A DNA stretch of 64,000 nt, from NCBI RefSeq assembly GCF_003259675.1, contig NZ_PZJG01000001.1:372001-436000 (forward strand), in the 5' to 3' direction. The stretch is from Macrococcoides bohemicum (GTDB taxonomy: Bacteria; Bacillota; Bacilli; Staphylococcales; Staphylococcaceae). A program made the translations under genes and the position numbers. Under the pieces are notes generated by a model. It saw nothing but the letters and a program-made list of their open reading frames with translations, ran no database searches and was not told the origin of the DNA. Below, piece after piece: positions 50,291-60,247 of this stretch; position 1 is the stretch's first letter, and each line of letters begins with the position of its first letter.

Positions 50291-50872
50291 ATGAGTACTG
50301 GATTTATTGTGTTTATTATCTTTACAGTTATTAGCATTGTTTCATCAATAAATGAGAATGCTAATAAACAAAAAGCGAAACAAGTAAAACGTCCGATATC
50401 GAGTAAGCAACAAGTGAATTCTAAAAATGTATTTTCTCAGTTACAGAAATCAATGGGTAATTTAGAAAAAGAGTTTACCGATTTCAAAAAGAACCCGGAA
50501 GCGAAATTAAAAGAAATTGAACAACGCATTGAAAAAGGTTATAAGCAAACGCGAAATGTAGAACAACAAGTAAAAAATAAAGTAGCAGAAGCGAAAGACC
50601 AAGAGCGTCCAATAGAACGTTCTGCTGCTAAGAAAATTCAGGCATTCGAAGAAAAGATACAGTCAGAGGAAACGCTATCACTAGCTGAGCGTATAGCAAC
50701 AATTGAAGCTGATTCCCATCTGTCACCAAGACAGAAAATGAATCGCATCAATATGATACGGATGGAAGATGATATTGATAGAGCAAGCTCACTTGTAGAT
50801 TTTACACCCGAAAATACGCTTAAGGGTATTATTTACAGTGAAATATTAGGTCCTCCAAAAGCAAGAAGATAA
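50291..50872 (+). CDS. Membrane-anchored coiled-coil protein of the floA operon (unknown)
   Basis: Protein of 193 aa. One N-terminal membrane segment (about 4-20, GFIVFIIFTVISIVSSI) precedes a long basic/acidic helical region (about 25-150) that looks like a coiled coil. A C-terminal block SHLSPRQKMNRINMIRMEDDIDRASSLVDF...GIIYSEILGPPKARR may be a conserved motif. No family is recognised. It lies 11 bp after floA and before the operon terminator. It resembles in layout the 101-aa protein next to the other SPFH gene. Confidence 0.75.
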   Translation: MSTGFIVFIIFTVISIVSSINENANKQKAKQVKRPISSKQQVNSKNVFSQLQKSMGNLEKEFTDFKKNPEAKLKEIEQRIEKGYKQTRNVEQQVKNKVAEAKDQERPIERSAAKKIQAFEEKIQSEETLSLAERIATIEADSHLSPRQKMNRINMIRMEDDIDRASSLVDFTPENTLKGIIYSEILGPPKARR

Positions 50873-50917
50873 TAACTATGATGCGCAAAATAATTTGCGT
50901 ATCATAGTTATTTTTTT
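50871..50917 (+). terminator. Terminator of the nfeD-floA operon
   Basis: Long stem AATAACTATGAT.CGCAAA/TTTGCG.ATCATAGTTATT followed by TTTTTTT. Confidence 0.9.
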
Positions 50918-50950
50918 AAATTTTTTGATAAAATAAAAGAGGGTGATAAT

Positions 50951-51379
50951 ATGATCTATAAAAGTCGTAACAACAATTTCCAGAAAGTAATGGTCTTCAT
51001 CGTTAGCATTTTAATAATATTAGCGTGCTTTATGAATTTTTTGACGAGTGGGATTGCTTCAATTGTTATCGGAATATTATTAATCTATATTATCTTGCAT
51101 GAATATTATGCTATAGAAAATCACACCTTAGTTATTAAAAAGGGTTTTGAAACAAACAAGATTAACATACTGAACATTGATTTATTAAATATTATACACA
51201 TTAGAAATATGACGTATATTGAAATTGTAAGTAAGAATAAAAAGATTGTTGTAAAACCTGTAGAAACCAATCAATTTATAAAGCATCTCATTAGCATCAA
51301 TCCATATATACATGTACAAAATCTGAATAAATCAACTAAACAGGTTGTAAAGCCTGTTATGAATGAGTCTGTTCAGTGA
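50951..51379 (+). CDS. Two-TM protein with bacterial PH-like domain (unknown)
   Basis: Protein of 142 aa. Two membrane segments (about 12-30 and 35-54) are followed by a beta-rich domain (AIENHTLVIKKGFETNKINILNIDLLNIIHIRN...IEIVSKNKKIVVKPVE) resembling the PH-like YdbS/DUF1200-type folds. It starts 10 nt after a GGGTG site. It occupies the position of the sporulation genes yqfC-yqfD between floA and phoH in Bacillus. Its function is unknown. Confidence 0.7.
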   Translation: MIYKSRNNNFQKVMVFIVSILIILACFMNFLTSGIASIVIGILLIYIILHEYYAIENHTLVIKKGFETNKINILNIDLLNIIHIRNMTYIEIVSKNKKIVVKPVETNQFIKHLISINPYIHVQNLNKSTKQVVKPVMNESVQ

Positions 51380-51445
51380 TAATTAATTGTTTGTTCTGCA
51401 TGAGTTTGATAAAGTTAAATTAACATTACTTAAAGGAGTTTTTGA

Positions 51446-52390
51446 ATGTCTCAAATTATCCGCTTCGATAATATCAATGAAGCTCAAGCGTTGCTTGGTA
51501 ACCAAGATGAACACCTGAAGTTTTTAGAAGAATCATTTGATGTTGAGATTCATACAAGAGGTCAGGAATTAACAATATATGGTGAAGATGAGAAAGTAGT
51601 CGTTGCAGAAAGTGTAGTAAAAAGTCTGTTAACTGTTATCCGTAAAGGTACTTCCATTTCTTTACGTGACGTTCAGTCAGCGGTACAGATGGCAACGAAT
51701 GGTACCTTGCAGTATTTAAGTGACCTATACGATGAAGAAATCACGAAAGATGCTTTCGGTAAACCGATTCGTGCTAAGACGATGGGACAACGTCTGTATA
51801 TACGCCATATCAAACATAACGATCTCGTATTTGGAATCGGTCCGGCAGGTACAGGTAAGACATTTTTAGCTGTTGTTATGGCTGCACAAGCGTTAAGAAA
51901 TGGCAAAGTGAAGCGTATCGTGCTGACACGTCCTGCTGTTGAAGCAGGAGAATCATTAGGATTTCTGCCTGGAGATTTAAAAGAGAAAGTTGATCCATAT
52001 TTAAGACCTTTGTATGATGGATTACACTTTGTATTAGGTGCTGAACATACGGCACGTTTAATGGAACGTGGTGTTATTGAAATTGCACCGCTTGCATATA
52101 TGCGTGGTAGAACTTTAGAAGATGCTTTTGTTATCTTAGATGAAGCACAGAATACAACGCATGCTCAGATGAAGATGTTTTTAACACGTCTAGGTTTTGG
52201 TTCAAAGATGGTTATAACAGGCGATGAAACACAGATTGATTTACCAAAAGGTGTAAAGAGTGGCTTAGTGGAAGCTGTTCAGAGGTTGGGTAAAGTAAGT
52301 GGTATAGAAGTGCATCATTTTGATGCTGCCGATGTTGTGAGACATCCATTAGTTGGTAAAATTATTAATGCATATGAAGGTGATGAATAA
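51446..52390 (+). CDS. phoH: PhoH-like ATPase (PhoH/YqfE)
   Basis: PhoH family protein (314 aa). An N-terminal KH-like segment (about 1-100) precedes the P-loop domain with Walker [10 protein letters not shown] near 133, the [17 protein letters not shown] segment, and Walker [11 protein letters not shown] near 232. It is often linked to ybeY in RNA metabolism. Its stop overlaps the ybeY ATG. Confidence 0.94.
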   Translation: MSQIIRFDNINEAQALLGNQDEHLKFLEESFDVEIHTRGQELTIYGEDEKVVVAESVVKSLLTVIRKGTSISLRDVQSAVQMATNGTLQYLSDLYDEEITKDAFGKPIRAKTMGQRLYIRHIKHNDLVFGIGPAGTGKTFLAVVMAAQALRNGKVKRIVLTRPAVEAGESLGFLPGDLKEKVDPYLRPLYDGLHFVLGAEHTARLMERGVIEIAPLAYMRGRTLEDAFVILDEAQNTTHAQMKMFLTRLGFGSKMVITGDETQIDLPKGVKSGLVEAVQRLGKVSGIEVHHFDAADVVRHPLVGKIINAYEGDE

Positions 52391-52854
52391 TGTTAACAGT
52401 TGATTTTATAGATGATGACGAAATGATTGCTGCAGATCACTTATCAGAAATTGAAAAGTTATTGCAATTTGCTGCACATCAAGAAGGTATTGATGAAGAA
52501 GCTGAAGTCGCTGTATCTTTTGTTAATGAAGATGAAATACAAAGTATCAATAAAGAATATCGTGATAAAGATAGTGTTACAGATGTCATAAGCTTTGCTT
52601 TAGAAGAGGGTGAAGATGAAGATTTTGAAATGCCGGATGCGCCTCGTGTTTTAGGCGACATTATTATTTGTGTTAAACGTGCAGAAGAGCAGGCAAAAGA
52701 ATATGGTCACTCTTTTGAACGTGAGTTAGGATTCCTATCAGTTCATGGACTATTACATCTTTTAGGATATGATCATATGAATGAAGCAGATGAGAAAAAA
52801 ATGTTTGGACGCCAGGATGAAATATTAAATGCTTACGGCTTAACGAGAGAATAA
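52390..52854 (+). CDS. ybeY: Endoribonuclease YbeY (rRNA maturation factor)
   Basis: Metallo-endoribonuclease (154 aa) for 16S rRNA 3' processing and ribosome quality control. The zinc site is [18 protein letters not shown] (HGxxHLxGxxH, near 118-128), with the conserved [15 protein letters not shown] upstream. It overlaps phoH and is followed 2 bp later by dgkA. Confidence 0.95.
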   Translation: MLTVDFIDDDEMIAADHLSEIEKLLQFAAHQEGIDEEAEVAVSFVNEDEIQSINKEYRDKDSVTDVISFALEEGEDEDFEMPDAPRVLGDIIICVKRAEEQAKEYGHSFERELGFLSVHGLLHLLGYDHMNEADEKKMFGRQDEILNAYGLTRE

Positions 52855-52856
52855 GG

Positions 52857-53201
52857 ATGAAACGATTTTTATATCCAGTGCAAGGTTTCATAACGTTGTT
52901 AAAAAAAGATATTAATTTTGTTATTCATTTAATTGCCGCGGTATTAGTAACTATCTTTTCATTTTATTTTCAAATTACAAAAGTAGAATGGATGTTTGTG
53001 ATTATTGCGATTTTTTCTGTATTGTTTATGGAGGTGATAAATACTTCAGTAGAATATGTTGTGGACCTTGTCACAGAAGATTATCATGAACTAGCAAAGC
53101 ATGCTAAAGATACAGCCGCGTTTGCAGTTTTATTATCATCAATCATGAGTACTATTATCGGAATAAGCATTTTCATACCTTATATAATCAAATTATTTTA
53201 G
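52857..53201 (+). CDS. dgkA: Diacylglycerol/undecaprenol kinase family protein
   Basis: Small integral membrane kinase (114 aa) with three membrane helices (about 29-48, 50-70, 93-112). The signature EVINTSVEYVVDLV near 61 contains the catalytic glutamate and asparagine of the DagK family. Gram-positive members phosphorylate undecaprenol, supplying lipid carrier for cell wall synthesis. It lies 2 bp after ybeY and 10 bp before cdd. Confidence 0.93.
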   Translation: MKRFLYPVQGFITLLKKDINFVIHLIAAVLVTIFSFYFQITKVEWMFVIIAIFSVLFMEVINTSVEYVVDLVTEDYHELAKHAKDTAAFAVLLSSIMSTIIGISIFIPYIIKLF

Positions 53202-53211
53202 GAGGGATATT

Positions 53212-53625
53212 ATGGAATTTAAAAATGAATGGCTGGATGGTGTTAAGACAGCTCGAGAAAAAGCATATACACCGTATTCAAATTTTAAAGTGGGTGCATT
53301 TTTAATCGCTAAAGATGGTACGACATTTGATGGATGTAATGTTGAGAATGCAGCATATGGTGATTGTATTTGCGCAGAACGTACTGCACTTGTTTCAGCA
53401 ATAGCTCAGGGGTATAAACCAGGAGATTTTGAAGCGTTGGTTGTTACAACTGACACACCAAAACCTTCATCTCCGTGTGGCTCATGCAGACAAGTAATTA
53501 AAGAGCTATGCGAAGATGAAATGCCAGTATACTTAACAAATATTAAAGGTGATGTGATCAAACGTACCGTAGATGATTTATTACCGTTAGGATTTTCAGG
53601 AAGGGACTTAGAAGATGTCAAATAA
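53212..53625 (+). CDS. cdd: Cytidine deaminase
   Basis: Homotetrameric zinc deaminase (137 aa) of pyrimidine salvage. [18 protein letters not shown] carries the Cys ligand and catalytic Glu (near 53-55), and PCGSCRQVI the other two cysteines (near 86-89). AGGAGGGAT precedes ATG. The era start lies within its end. Confidence 0.96.
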   Translation: MEFKNEWLDGVKTAREKAYTPYSNFKVGAFLIAKDGTTFDGCNVENAAYGDCICAERTALVSAIAQGYKPGDFEALVVTTDTPKPSSPCGSCRQVIKELCEDEMPVYLTNIKGDVIKRTVDDLLPLGFSGRDLEDVK

Positions 53626-54517
53626 TTTTAAATCAGGATTTGTAGCGATAATTGGTAGACCCAATGTCGGAAAATCAACTTTTATGAATAAAGTGCTTGG
53701 ACAAAAAGTTGCAATTATGTCAGACAAAGCACAGACTACAAGAAACAAAGTTCAAGGTGTACTTACAACAGAACAATCTCAAATCATATTCATCGATACG
53801 CCAGGCATTCATAAACCAAAACATGTATTAGGTGATTATATGATGAAGATCGCTAAAAATACATTACGAGAAGTAGATGCGATATTATTTATGGTAAATG
53901 TTGAAGAAAGTTTAGGGCGTGGTGATGAATTTATCATTGAGCTATTAAAATCAAACAAGACACCGATTTTCTTAGTCTTAAATAAGATTGACAAGATTCA
54001 TCCAGATCAACTGATTAAAGAAATTGAAAAATATAAGGACTTGTTACCATTCGCTGAAGTAGTGCCAATTTCAGCACTACAAGGAAATAATGTTGATCGA
54101 TTAGTGGAAGTGATTGAAGGTTATATGCCGGAAGGACCGATGTATTATCCGAAAGATACAATTTCAGATCATCCAGAAGAATTTATCGTAGCAGAATTAA
54201 TTCGTGAAAAGGCCCTGCATTTAACAAGTCAGGAAATCCCCCATGCCATCGGTGTTCAAGTTGAAAAGATGACACGTGTTTCTGATGACCAGGTAGATAT
54301 TGAGGCGACTATATATATCGAACGTGATTCTCAAAAAGGAATTATTATTGGAAAGAAAGGTTCAATGTTAAAGCAAATTGGTCAAAATGCACGTAAAGAT
54401 ATCGAAATGTTACTAGGTTCTAAAGTTTATTTAGAACTTTGGGTGAAAGTACAAAAAGATTGGCGTAATAAACCGAACTTTATTCGTCAAATCGGTTATA
54501 GAGAAGATGAATATTAA
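53615..54517 (+). CDS. era: GTPase Era
   Basis: Ribosome assembly GTPase (300 aa) binding the 16S rRNA 3' end. G1 GRPNVGKST is near 15-23, G3 [10 protein letters not shown] near 62, and G4 NKID near 124. The C-terminal KH domain has [23 protein letters not shown]. It overlaps cdd by 11 bp, and its stop overlaps the recO start. Confidence 0.96.
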   Translation: MSNNFKSGFVAIIGRPNVGKSTFMNKVLGQKVAIMSDKAQTTRNKVQGVLTTEQSQIIFIDTPGIHKPKHVLGDYMMKIAKNTLREVDAILFMVNVEESLGRGDEFIIELLKSNKTPIFLVLNKIDKIHPDQLIKEIEKYKDLLPFAEVVPISALQGNNVDRLVEVIEGYMPEGPMYYPKDTISDHPEEFIVAELIREKALHLTSQEIPHAIGVQVEKMTRVSDDQVDIEATIYIERDSQKGIIIGKKGSMLKQIGQNARKDIEMLLGSKVYLELWVKVQKDWRNKPNFIRQIGYREDEY

Positions 54518-55269
54518 TGCTTAAAAAGTCTGTTGGTATTGTTATCAGGAGAGTAGAATATGGTGATAATCATTTGATTATCACTTTTTTAAATGAAGCA
54601 GGTATAAAAGTAGCAGTGATGGCTAGAAATGCGCGTAAATCAACAAAGTATGGTGCAGGTTTAGATTTGTTCTATGAAAATCTATTTATCTTTTCACAAT
54701 TTAAAGGAATGGGAACGCTTAGTTCTGTAGACATAATAGAAAGTCATTATTCAATTCGTAGTGACATAATGAAGTTAACTTATGCACAATATATTGTTGA
54801 GATAATAGATAGAGGTCTCGATGATGATACGTCTAATAAACAAGTGTTTCAGTTGTTGAAATTTGGTCTGGATAGGATTTCAGAGGGAGATAATGAAGCA
54901 TTAATTGCATTATTTGTTTCACTCAAAATGATGTCGCTCTATGGGTATGAACCCAACTTTAAATACAGTGCACATGACGGTGCGTTGGATCATAAAGATT
55001 TTGTTGCATATTCGTTTAAATATAATAGTGTCGTGACAAAGTTCGGATTAATAGATGACCCTCATGCTATCCGTATATCAAATAAAGCATTGTATTTGCT
55101 ATATCTACTCGATGAAATACCTCTGGATAAAGTAAGCGGGATGAAAATTAGTGACGAAGTAGTCCGAGAGATGGAATCACTTGTCTTTAAAATGTACGAT
55201 GAATTTGTAGGCGTATTTTTGAAATCTCGCAAAATTATTGAACAGTTAAATCAGATGGATCAACAATAA
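54517..55269 (+). CDS. recO: DNA repair protein RecO
   Basis: Recombination mediator (250 aa) helping RecA load on SSB-covered DNA with RecR. The N-terminal OB-fold (GIVIRRVEYGDNHLIITFLNEAGIKVAVMARNARK) and a helical C-terminus are visible. The usual zinc-binding cysteines of many RecO proteins are not seen; several Gram-positive members lack them. It is convergent with glyQS. Confidence 0.94.
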   Translation: MLKKSVGIVIRRVEYGDNHLIITFLNEAGIKVAVMARNARKSTKYGAGLDLFYENLFIFSQFKGMGTLSSVDIIESHYSIRSDIMKLTYAQYIVEIIDRGLDDDTSNKQVFQLLKFGLDRISEGDNEALIALFVSLKMMSLYGYEPNFKYSAHDGALDHKDFVAYSFKYNSVVTKFGLIDDPHAIRISNKALYLLYLLDEIPLDKVSGMKISDEVVREMESLVFKMYDEFVGVFLKSRKIIEQLNQMDQQ

Positions 55270-55302
55270 AAAGCACTCATGAATGGTAATCATGGGTGCT
55301 TT
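55269..55302. terminator. Bidirectional terminator recO / glyQS
   Basis: AAAGCACTCATGA/TCATGGGTGCTTT between convergent genes. Confidence 0.85.
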
Positions 55303-55312
55303 AAAAATTTAA

Positions 55313-56701
55313 TTAGAACTTAATTTTTTCTTCTAAGAATGATTTTACTTCACTGATAGGCATACGTACTTGTTCCATTGTGTCACGGTCACGTATTGTT
55401 ACTTGATTATCCTCTAATGAATCGAAGTCAAATGTAATACAGAATGGTGTACCGATTTCATCTTGACGTCTATAACGTTTACCGATTGATTGACTTTCAT
55501 CAAAGTCAATTGCAAAGTATGCGCTTAATTCTTCGTATACTTTCATAGCATCAGCTGACAATTTCTTACTTAATGGAAGGATTGCTGCCTTATAAGGTGC
55601 TAATGCTGGGTGGAAACGTAAAACTGTACGTTTGTCATCACCTTCTAAAACTTCTTCATCATAGGCATCACATAAGAATGCTAATGTTACACGGTCTGCA
55701 CCTAATGATGGTTCAATAACGTAAGGTACATATTTTTCACCTGTTTCCTGATCGTGATATTTGAAGTCATCATTTGATGCATTCATATGAGCTGTTAAGT
55801 CAAAATCAGTACGGCTTGCAATTCCCCATAATTCACCCCAACCGAATGGGAATTTATATTCGATATCTGTTGTAGCATTTGAGTAGTGAGATAATTCATC
55901 TTCGTCATGGTCGCGTAATTTTGTATTTTCATCTTTAATGCCTAGATCTTTTAACCATTTAGCTGAAAATTCTTTCCAGTAAGTCTGCCATTCGATTTCA
56001 GTACCAGGCTTACAGAAGAATTCTAATTCCATTTGTTCAAACTCACGTGTGCGGAAAATAAAGTTTCCTGGAGTAATTTCATTACGGAATGATTTGCCGA
56101 TTTGAGCAATACCAAACGGTAATTTCTTACGCATAGAACGTTGCACGTTCTTGTAGTTCACGAAAATACCTTGTGCTGTTTCAGGGCGTAAGAATATTTC
56201 ATTAGTAGAAGATTCAGTAACCCCCTGGAATGTTTTGAACATTAAGTTAAACTGACGAATTTCCGTCCAGTTTGATGTACCTGATTCTGGACATACGATT
56301 CCTTTTTCGTCAATAAACTGCTTCATTTCCTCAAAACTCATACCATCGGCAATAAAGTGCTCGTCACCCTGAGCATGCATGTAGTCTTCAATTAATTTAT
56401 CCGCACGATAACGAATTTTTGAGTCTTTATTATCGATCATAGGGTCGTTGAAGTTTGATAAGTGTCCACTTGCTTCCCATGTTTTTGGATTCATTAAGAT
56501 TGCTGCATCTAATCCAACATTATAAGGAGATTGCTGAACAAATTTTTGCCACCATGCATGTTTCACATTATTTTTTAGTTCTACCCCAAGAGGACCGTAA
56601 TCCCATGTGTTTGCTAACCCTCCGTAAATTTCGCTACCAGGAAATACAAATCCGCGATGTTTTGCAAGATTAACGATTGTTTCCATTTTGTTTTCAGTCA
56701 T
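55313..56701 (-). CDS. glyQS: Glycyl-tRNA synthetase (single-chain, dimeric type)
   Basis: Alpha2-type class II glycyl-tRNA synthetase (462 aa), as in staphylococci rather than the alpha2beta2 GlyQ/GlyS of B. subtilis. [61 protein letters not shown] and the motif 3 region [10 protein letters not shown] are present. I choose ATG at 56701 after GGAGGATATC; an ATG 15 bp upstream is part of that ribosome site. A glycine T-box controls it. Confidence 0.96.
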   Translation of the reverse strand: MTENKMETIVNLAKHRGFVFPGSEIYGGLANTWDYGPLGVELKNNVKHAWWQKFVQQSPYNVGLDAAILMNPKTWEASGHLSNFNDPMIDNKDSKIRYRADKLIEDYMHAQGDEHFIADGMSFEEMKQFIDEKGIVCPESGTSNWTEIRQFNLMFKTFQGVTESSTNEIFLRPETAQGIFVNYKNVQRSMRKKLPFGIAQIGKSFRNEITPGNFIFRTREFEQMELEFFCKPGTEIEWQTYWKEFSAKWLKDLGIKDENTKLRDHDEDELSHYSNATTDIEYKFPFGWGELWGIASRTDFDLTAHMNASNDDFKYHDQETGEKYVPYVIEPSLGADRVTLAFLCDAYDEEVLEGDDKRTVLRFHPALAPYKAAILPLSKKLSADAMKVYEELSAYFAIDFDESQSIGKRYRRQDEIGTPFCITFDFDSLEDNQVTIRDRDTMEQVRMPISEVKSFLEEKIKF

Positions 56702-56734
56702 GTTGATATCCTCCATTTATTTTTGAGTAAACAA

Positions 56735-56877
56735 AAAGTCCCAAGGCAAATAGATTGCCTTGGGACGAGTATATATACCCGCGGTTCCACCCAAATTAGT
56801 GTTTACTCGCTTTTAATTATTAACAATGTAAATGTACGCCAATTTATTGTTAAGCTTTCACCATCCTTAACTCGCTT
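56735..56877 (-). promoter_or_regulatory. T-box riboswitch upstream of glyQS
   Basis: Short leader on the minus strand with the T-box core GGGTGGAACCGCG (about 56781-56793). The terminator GTCCCAAGGCAA/TTGCCTTGGGAC (56738-56766) and a T-run follow. The short leader fits glycine T-boxes, which lack some of the usual stems. Confidence 0.9.
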
Positions 56878-56883
56878 AATTAA

Positions 56884-56912
56884 AATATAACATGAAAATT
56901 AATTAACCTCAA
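56884..56912 (-). promoter_or_regulatory. Promoter of glyQS leader
   Basis: On the minus strand TTGAGG (56912-56907) and TATATT (56889-56884), 17-bp spacing. Confidence 0.65.
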
Positions 56913-56928
56913 TTGTTATGCAGTACAT

Positions 56929-56957
56929 TTGTAAATTTAAGTATGAGTAGGTATAAT
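56929..56957 (+). promoter_or_regulatory. Promoter of ccpN-ppsR
   Basis: TTGTAA (56929-56934), 17-bp spacer, TATAAT (56952-56957). The predicted start near 56964 leaves only about 8 nt before the first in-frame ATG (56972), which matters for the ccpN start choice. Confidence 0.65.
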
Positions 56958-56971
56958 AAAATAAATAAAGT

Positions 56972-57619
56972 ATGTCTACTATTGGGGTGATTGTCATAGA
57001 GTTAAATAAAAGACAAGAAAAGATTTTACAAATTGTAAAAAATAATGGCCCCATCACCGGTGAGAAGATTGCTGAGAAATTGAGTCTAACACGTGCTACT
57101 TTACGTCCGGATCTTGCAATTTTAACGATGGCTGGATATTTAGATGCACGTCCTCGTGTCGGTTACTTTTATACAGGGAAATCCAGTACTCAATTACTTT
57201 CAGAATCGATTAAGAAGTTTCGGGTTAAAGATTTTCAGTCTGTACCTATTGTTATTCATGAAGATTCAAGTACATATGAAGCAATCTGTGCAATGTTCCT
57301 GGATGATGTAGGAACTTTGTTTGTAACAAATAAAGAAAATCACCTTGTCGGTGTATGTTCCAGAAAGGATTTACTCCGTGCATCGATGGGGGGACAAGAA
57401 ATTCATACGACACCGATTCATGTTTATATGACACGAGTCCCAAATGTCTCTGTATGTTATAAAGATGACTTATTATTTTATGCCGCTAAACAAATTATCG
57501 ATAAGCAAATAGATTCAATTCCAGTTGTTGTTGAAAAAGACGGACATTATGAAGTTACCGGTCGTATTAGTAAAACTACTATAACGAGAGCATTTGTTTC
57601 TCTAATCGAAGATGAATAA
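56972..57619 (+). CDS. ccpN: CcpN-type helix-turn-helix/CBS repressor
   Basis: Regulator (215 codons from ATG 56972) of the YqzB/CcpN family, which represses gluconeogenic genes in B. subtilis. An N-terminal HTH ([41 protein letters not shown]) is followed by two CBS domains (about 85-140 and 150-210). The ATG lacks a ribosome site and is almost leaderless. The only SD-like sequence (GGGGTGA, 56984-56990) is spaced for an ATA at 56996, where the family's N-terminus normally begins. ppsR follows 14 bp downstream, the known pairing. Confidence 0.88.
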   Translation: MSTIGVIVIELNKRQEKILQIVKNNGPITGEKIAEKLSLTRATLRPDLAILTMAGYLDARPRVGYFYTGKSSTQLLSESIKKFRVKDFQSVPIVIHEDSSTYEAICAMFLDDVGTLFVTNKENHLVGVCSRKDLLRASMGGQEIHTTPIHVYMTRVPNVSVCYKDDLLFYAAKQIIDKQIDSIPVVVEKDGHYEVTGRISKTTITRAFVSLIEDE

Positions 57620-57633
57620 GGAGAATTTATAGT

Positions 57634-58443
57634 ATGAATGAAATGAGATTAATTATTGCATCAGATTCAGTTGGTGAAACAGCAGAACTCGTTACAAAAG
57701 CATGTATTTCTCAGTTTAATATGTTAAATAATGTTGTAGATACAATTCGTCTGCCATATATTGAAACACATGAAAATATCAATGAAGTAATTGGCCTGGC
57801 TAAAGAACAAAAATCCATCGTTGTATACACTTTAGTTAAGCCGAATGTCAGAGCTTATATGCAGTCAGCATTAGCCAAACATAATATTAAAAGCGTAGAT
57901 TTAATGGGTCCTTTAATGGGGCTATTAGAAGAGACGCTTGAAGAAAAACCGTTAAATGAGCCTGGGATGGTACATAAACTAGATGAAGATTATTTTAAGA
58001 AGATAGAAGCGATTGAATTCGCTGTAAAATATGATGACGGTCGAGATCCGCGTGGACTTTCTAAAGCTGATATCGTCTTAATCGGTGTTTCACGTACTTC
58101 AAAGACACCACTAAGTCAGTATTTGGCTCATAAAAGATTTAAAGTAATGAATGTACCATTAGTGCCGGAAGTTGATCCGCCTGATCAGTTATTTGAAATC
58201 GATCCAAAAAAATGTATCGCATTAAAAATTGATCCTGAGAAATTGAATAAAATCCGAATTGAACGCTTAGCTCAACTTGGACTAAAAAATGATGCGAATT
58301 ATGCGAAAGATCAACGTATTTTAGAAGAACTAAAATACTTTGAAGAGATTGTCTCAAGAATTAATTGTGAAGTTATTGATGTTTCGAATAAAGCAATTGA
58401 AGAGACGGCGAATGAAATCATTAAAATAATTACTAGAAATTAA
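57634..58443 (+). CDS. ppsR: Pyruvate, phosphate dikinase regulatory protein (bifunctional kinase/pyrophosphorylase)
   Basis: DUF299/YqfL protein (269 aa) that phosphorylates PPDK with ADP and removes the phosphate with Pi. The P-loop-like [15 protein letters not shown] lies near 150-164. [14 protein letters not shown] at the N-terminus and the [20 protein letters not shown] segment are signatures. It is paired with ccpN as in Bacillus, linking it to carbon flux control. Confidence 0.92.
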   Translation: MNEMRLIIASDSVGETAELVTKACISQFNMLNNVVDTIRLPYIETHENINEVIGLAKEQKSIVVYTLVKPNVRAYMQSALAKHNIKSVDLMGPLMGLLEETLEEKPLNEPGMVHKLDEDYFKKIEAIEFAVKYDDGRDPRGLSKADIVLIGVSRTSKTPLSQYLAHKRFKVMNVPLVPEVDPPDQLFEIDPKKCIALKIDPEKLNKIRIERLAQLGLKNDANYAKDQRILEELKYFEEIVSRINCEVIDVSNKAIEETANEIIKIITRN

Positions 58444-58466
58444 TATGGGTATGATGAGGTGGAAGG

Positions 58467-60227
58467 TTGCAAATCGATCCAAAAATAATTAATGAAATAC
58501 GGGAAAAAAATGATATTTTAGATGTTGTAAGTCAATATGTTAAATTAGAAAAAAGGGGACGTAACTATATCGGTTTATGTCCCTTTCATGATGAAAAAAC
58601 GCCATCATTTTCAGTTTCTGTTGAAAAACAGATTTGTCATTGTTTCGGATGTAAAAAGGGTGGTAATGTTTTTCAGTTTATAGAACAAATTGAAAATGTT
58701 TCGTTTATAGAAGCTGTTAAAATATTAGGCGAAAATGTCGATATTAAGATAGATGCTGAACGTGATAAACCAGCAGTTGAAAATGACCATACGAAAATGG
58801 TTGAAATGCATAACTTATTAAATGATTATTATCATTATGTATTAAAAGCGATTGAAGAGGCTGAACCAGCTTTAGAATATCTTCATAAACGTGGACTAGA
58901 TGACGATATGATTGCCAAAGAAAAAATTGGTTTCAGTCCGAATGTAAGTCATTTTGCGTTAGATTTTCTAAAAAAACGTGGATATGATGAATCACTTGCT
59001 TATGAAGCGGGTCTTTTAAGCAGAAATGAGGAAAATTTCAGTTATTTTGACCGTTTTCGTAATCGTATTATGTTTCCGATACGAAATGTACGAGGAGATA
59101 CAGTTGGCTTCTCTGCACGTAGTTTTGATGGTAGTGAACCTAAATATTTAAATAGTCCTGAGACACCGATATTTCAAAAAAGAAATATCCTTTATCATAT
59201 TGACGTTGCACGTAAACCGATTAGGGAATCAGATGAAGTTATTTTACTTGAAGGTTTTATGGATGTATTAAAACTTAGTGAAGTAGGTATTCATAATGCA
59301 GTAGCAACAATGGGTACAGCATTAAGTAGAGAGCATGTAATTTCACTGAAAAAACTCGCACAAAATATTACGTTAATGTTTGATGGAGATCGAGCAGGTA
59401 TTGAAGCGACACTAAAATCAGGAAAGACATTACTTTCAGAAGGATTAAATGTATTTGTAGTTCCGATTCATAAAGGAAAAGATCCGGATGAGATGATCAG
59501 AGATTTAGGGAAAAATCAGTTCTTAGAATACTTTCAAACACATAAAATAAATTATTTAAGCTTTTATATGCAATATTATCAGAATGAAATAAAGAATAAT
59601 GATTTAGCATATGAAAAACATTTGAATAATATTATTCAAGATGCTAAACTTATGAATTCTGAAGTATTACAGAAAAAAGTATTGCATGAAGCAAGTGATT
59701 TGTTTAAAGTAGATTTTGACAGTTTAAAATATCAAGTACAAAAAAATCAGAAAAAGCGTCCGTTTAATCAGATTAATGTTGGTATCAAACAAGAAACATT
59801 AAACAAGATAGAGACTGCTGAACGTGTTGTACTGAAGCATTTTATGACAGATAAATATTTATTCACGCAATATAAAGATGCTCTGCCTGCTCATAATTTC
59901 TCAAATGCATACCATAGAGTGATTTATGAGGCGTTAATGGGGTATTACAATAATGAAGACCAATTTAATCTCAGTCAATTCATCACTCATATTCCTCAGG
60001 ATATTCATGAGGTATGCTTATCAATTGACAGCATGTTGGTTAATTCTGAACCTACTACAGATGAAATAAATGATTATGTATACGTTTTTAATGAGGAGCA
60101 GCATGAATTATCACATGTGAATCAACTGAAACAAGCTTTAAAAGATGCAATTGCTATAGGTGATATGGAAACACGCGATAATATTGTGAGAGAAATCATT
60201 CAATATCAAAGATCAAAAAAGCACTAG
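58467..60227 (+). CDS. dnaG: DNA primase
   Basis: Primase (586 aa) that synthesises RNA primers for replication. The N-terminal zinc finger has CPFH near 39 and CHCFGC near 58-63. The RNA polymerase core carries the TOPRIM residues EGFMDVLKL near 268 and MFDGDRAG near 310. A C-terminal DnaB-binding helical region completes it. It starts with TTG after GAGGTGGAAGG. It is in the macromolecular synthesis order dnaG-sigA. Confidence 0.96.
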   Translation: MQIDPKIINEIREKNDILDVVSQYVKLEKRGRNYIGLCPFHDEKTPSFSVSVEKQICHCFGCKKGGNVFQFIEQIENVSFIEAVKILGENVDIKIDAERDKPAVENDHTKMVEMHNLLNDYYHYVLKAIEEAEPALEYLHKRGLDDDMIAKEKIGFSPNVSHFALDFLKKRGYDESLAYEAGLLSRNEENFSYFDRFRNRIMFPIRNVRGDTVGFSARSFDGSEPKYLNSPETPIFQKRNILYHIDVARKPIRESDEVILLEGFMDVLKLSEVGIHNAVATMGTALSREHVISLKKLAQNITLMFDGDRAGIEATLKSGKTLLSEGLNVFVVPIHKGKDPDEMIRDLGKNQFLEYFQTHKINYLSFYMQYYQNEIKNNDLAYEKHLNNIIQDAKLMNSEVLQKKVLHEASDLFKVDFDSLKYQVQKNQKKRPFNQINVGIKQETLNKIETAERVVLKHFMTDKYLFTQYKDALPAHNFSNAYHRVIYEALMGYYNNEDQFNLSQFITHIPQDIHEVCLSIDSMLVNSEPTTDEINDYVYVFNEEQHELSHVNQLKQALKDAIAIGDMETRDNIVREIIQYQRSKKH

Positions 60228-60247
60228 ACATACTGGGAGGTTTTAAT

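Noticed and set aside
56702-56716. Upstream ATG extension of glyQS (MEDIN)
   Set aside because: That ATG is part of the ATGGAGG ribosome site serving the ATG at 56701, and the extension is absent from the family.
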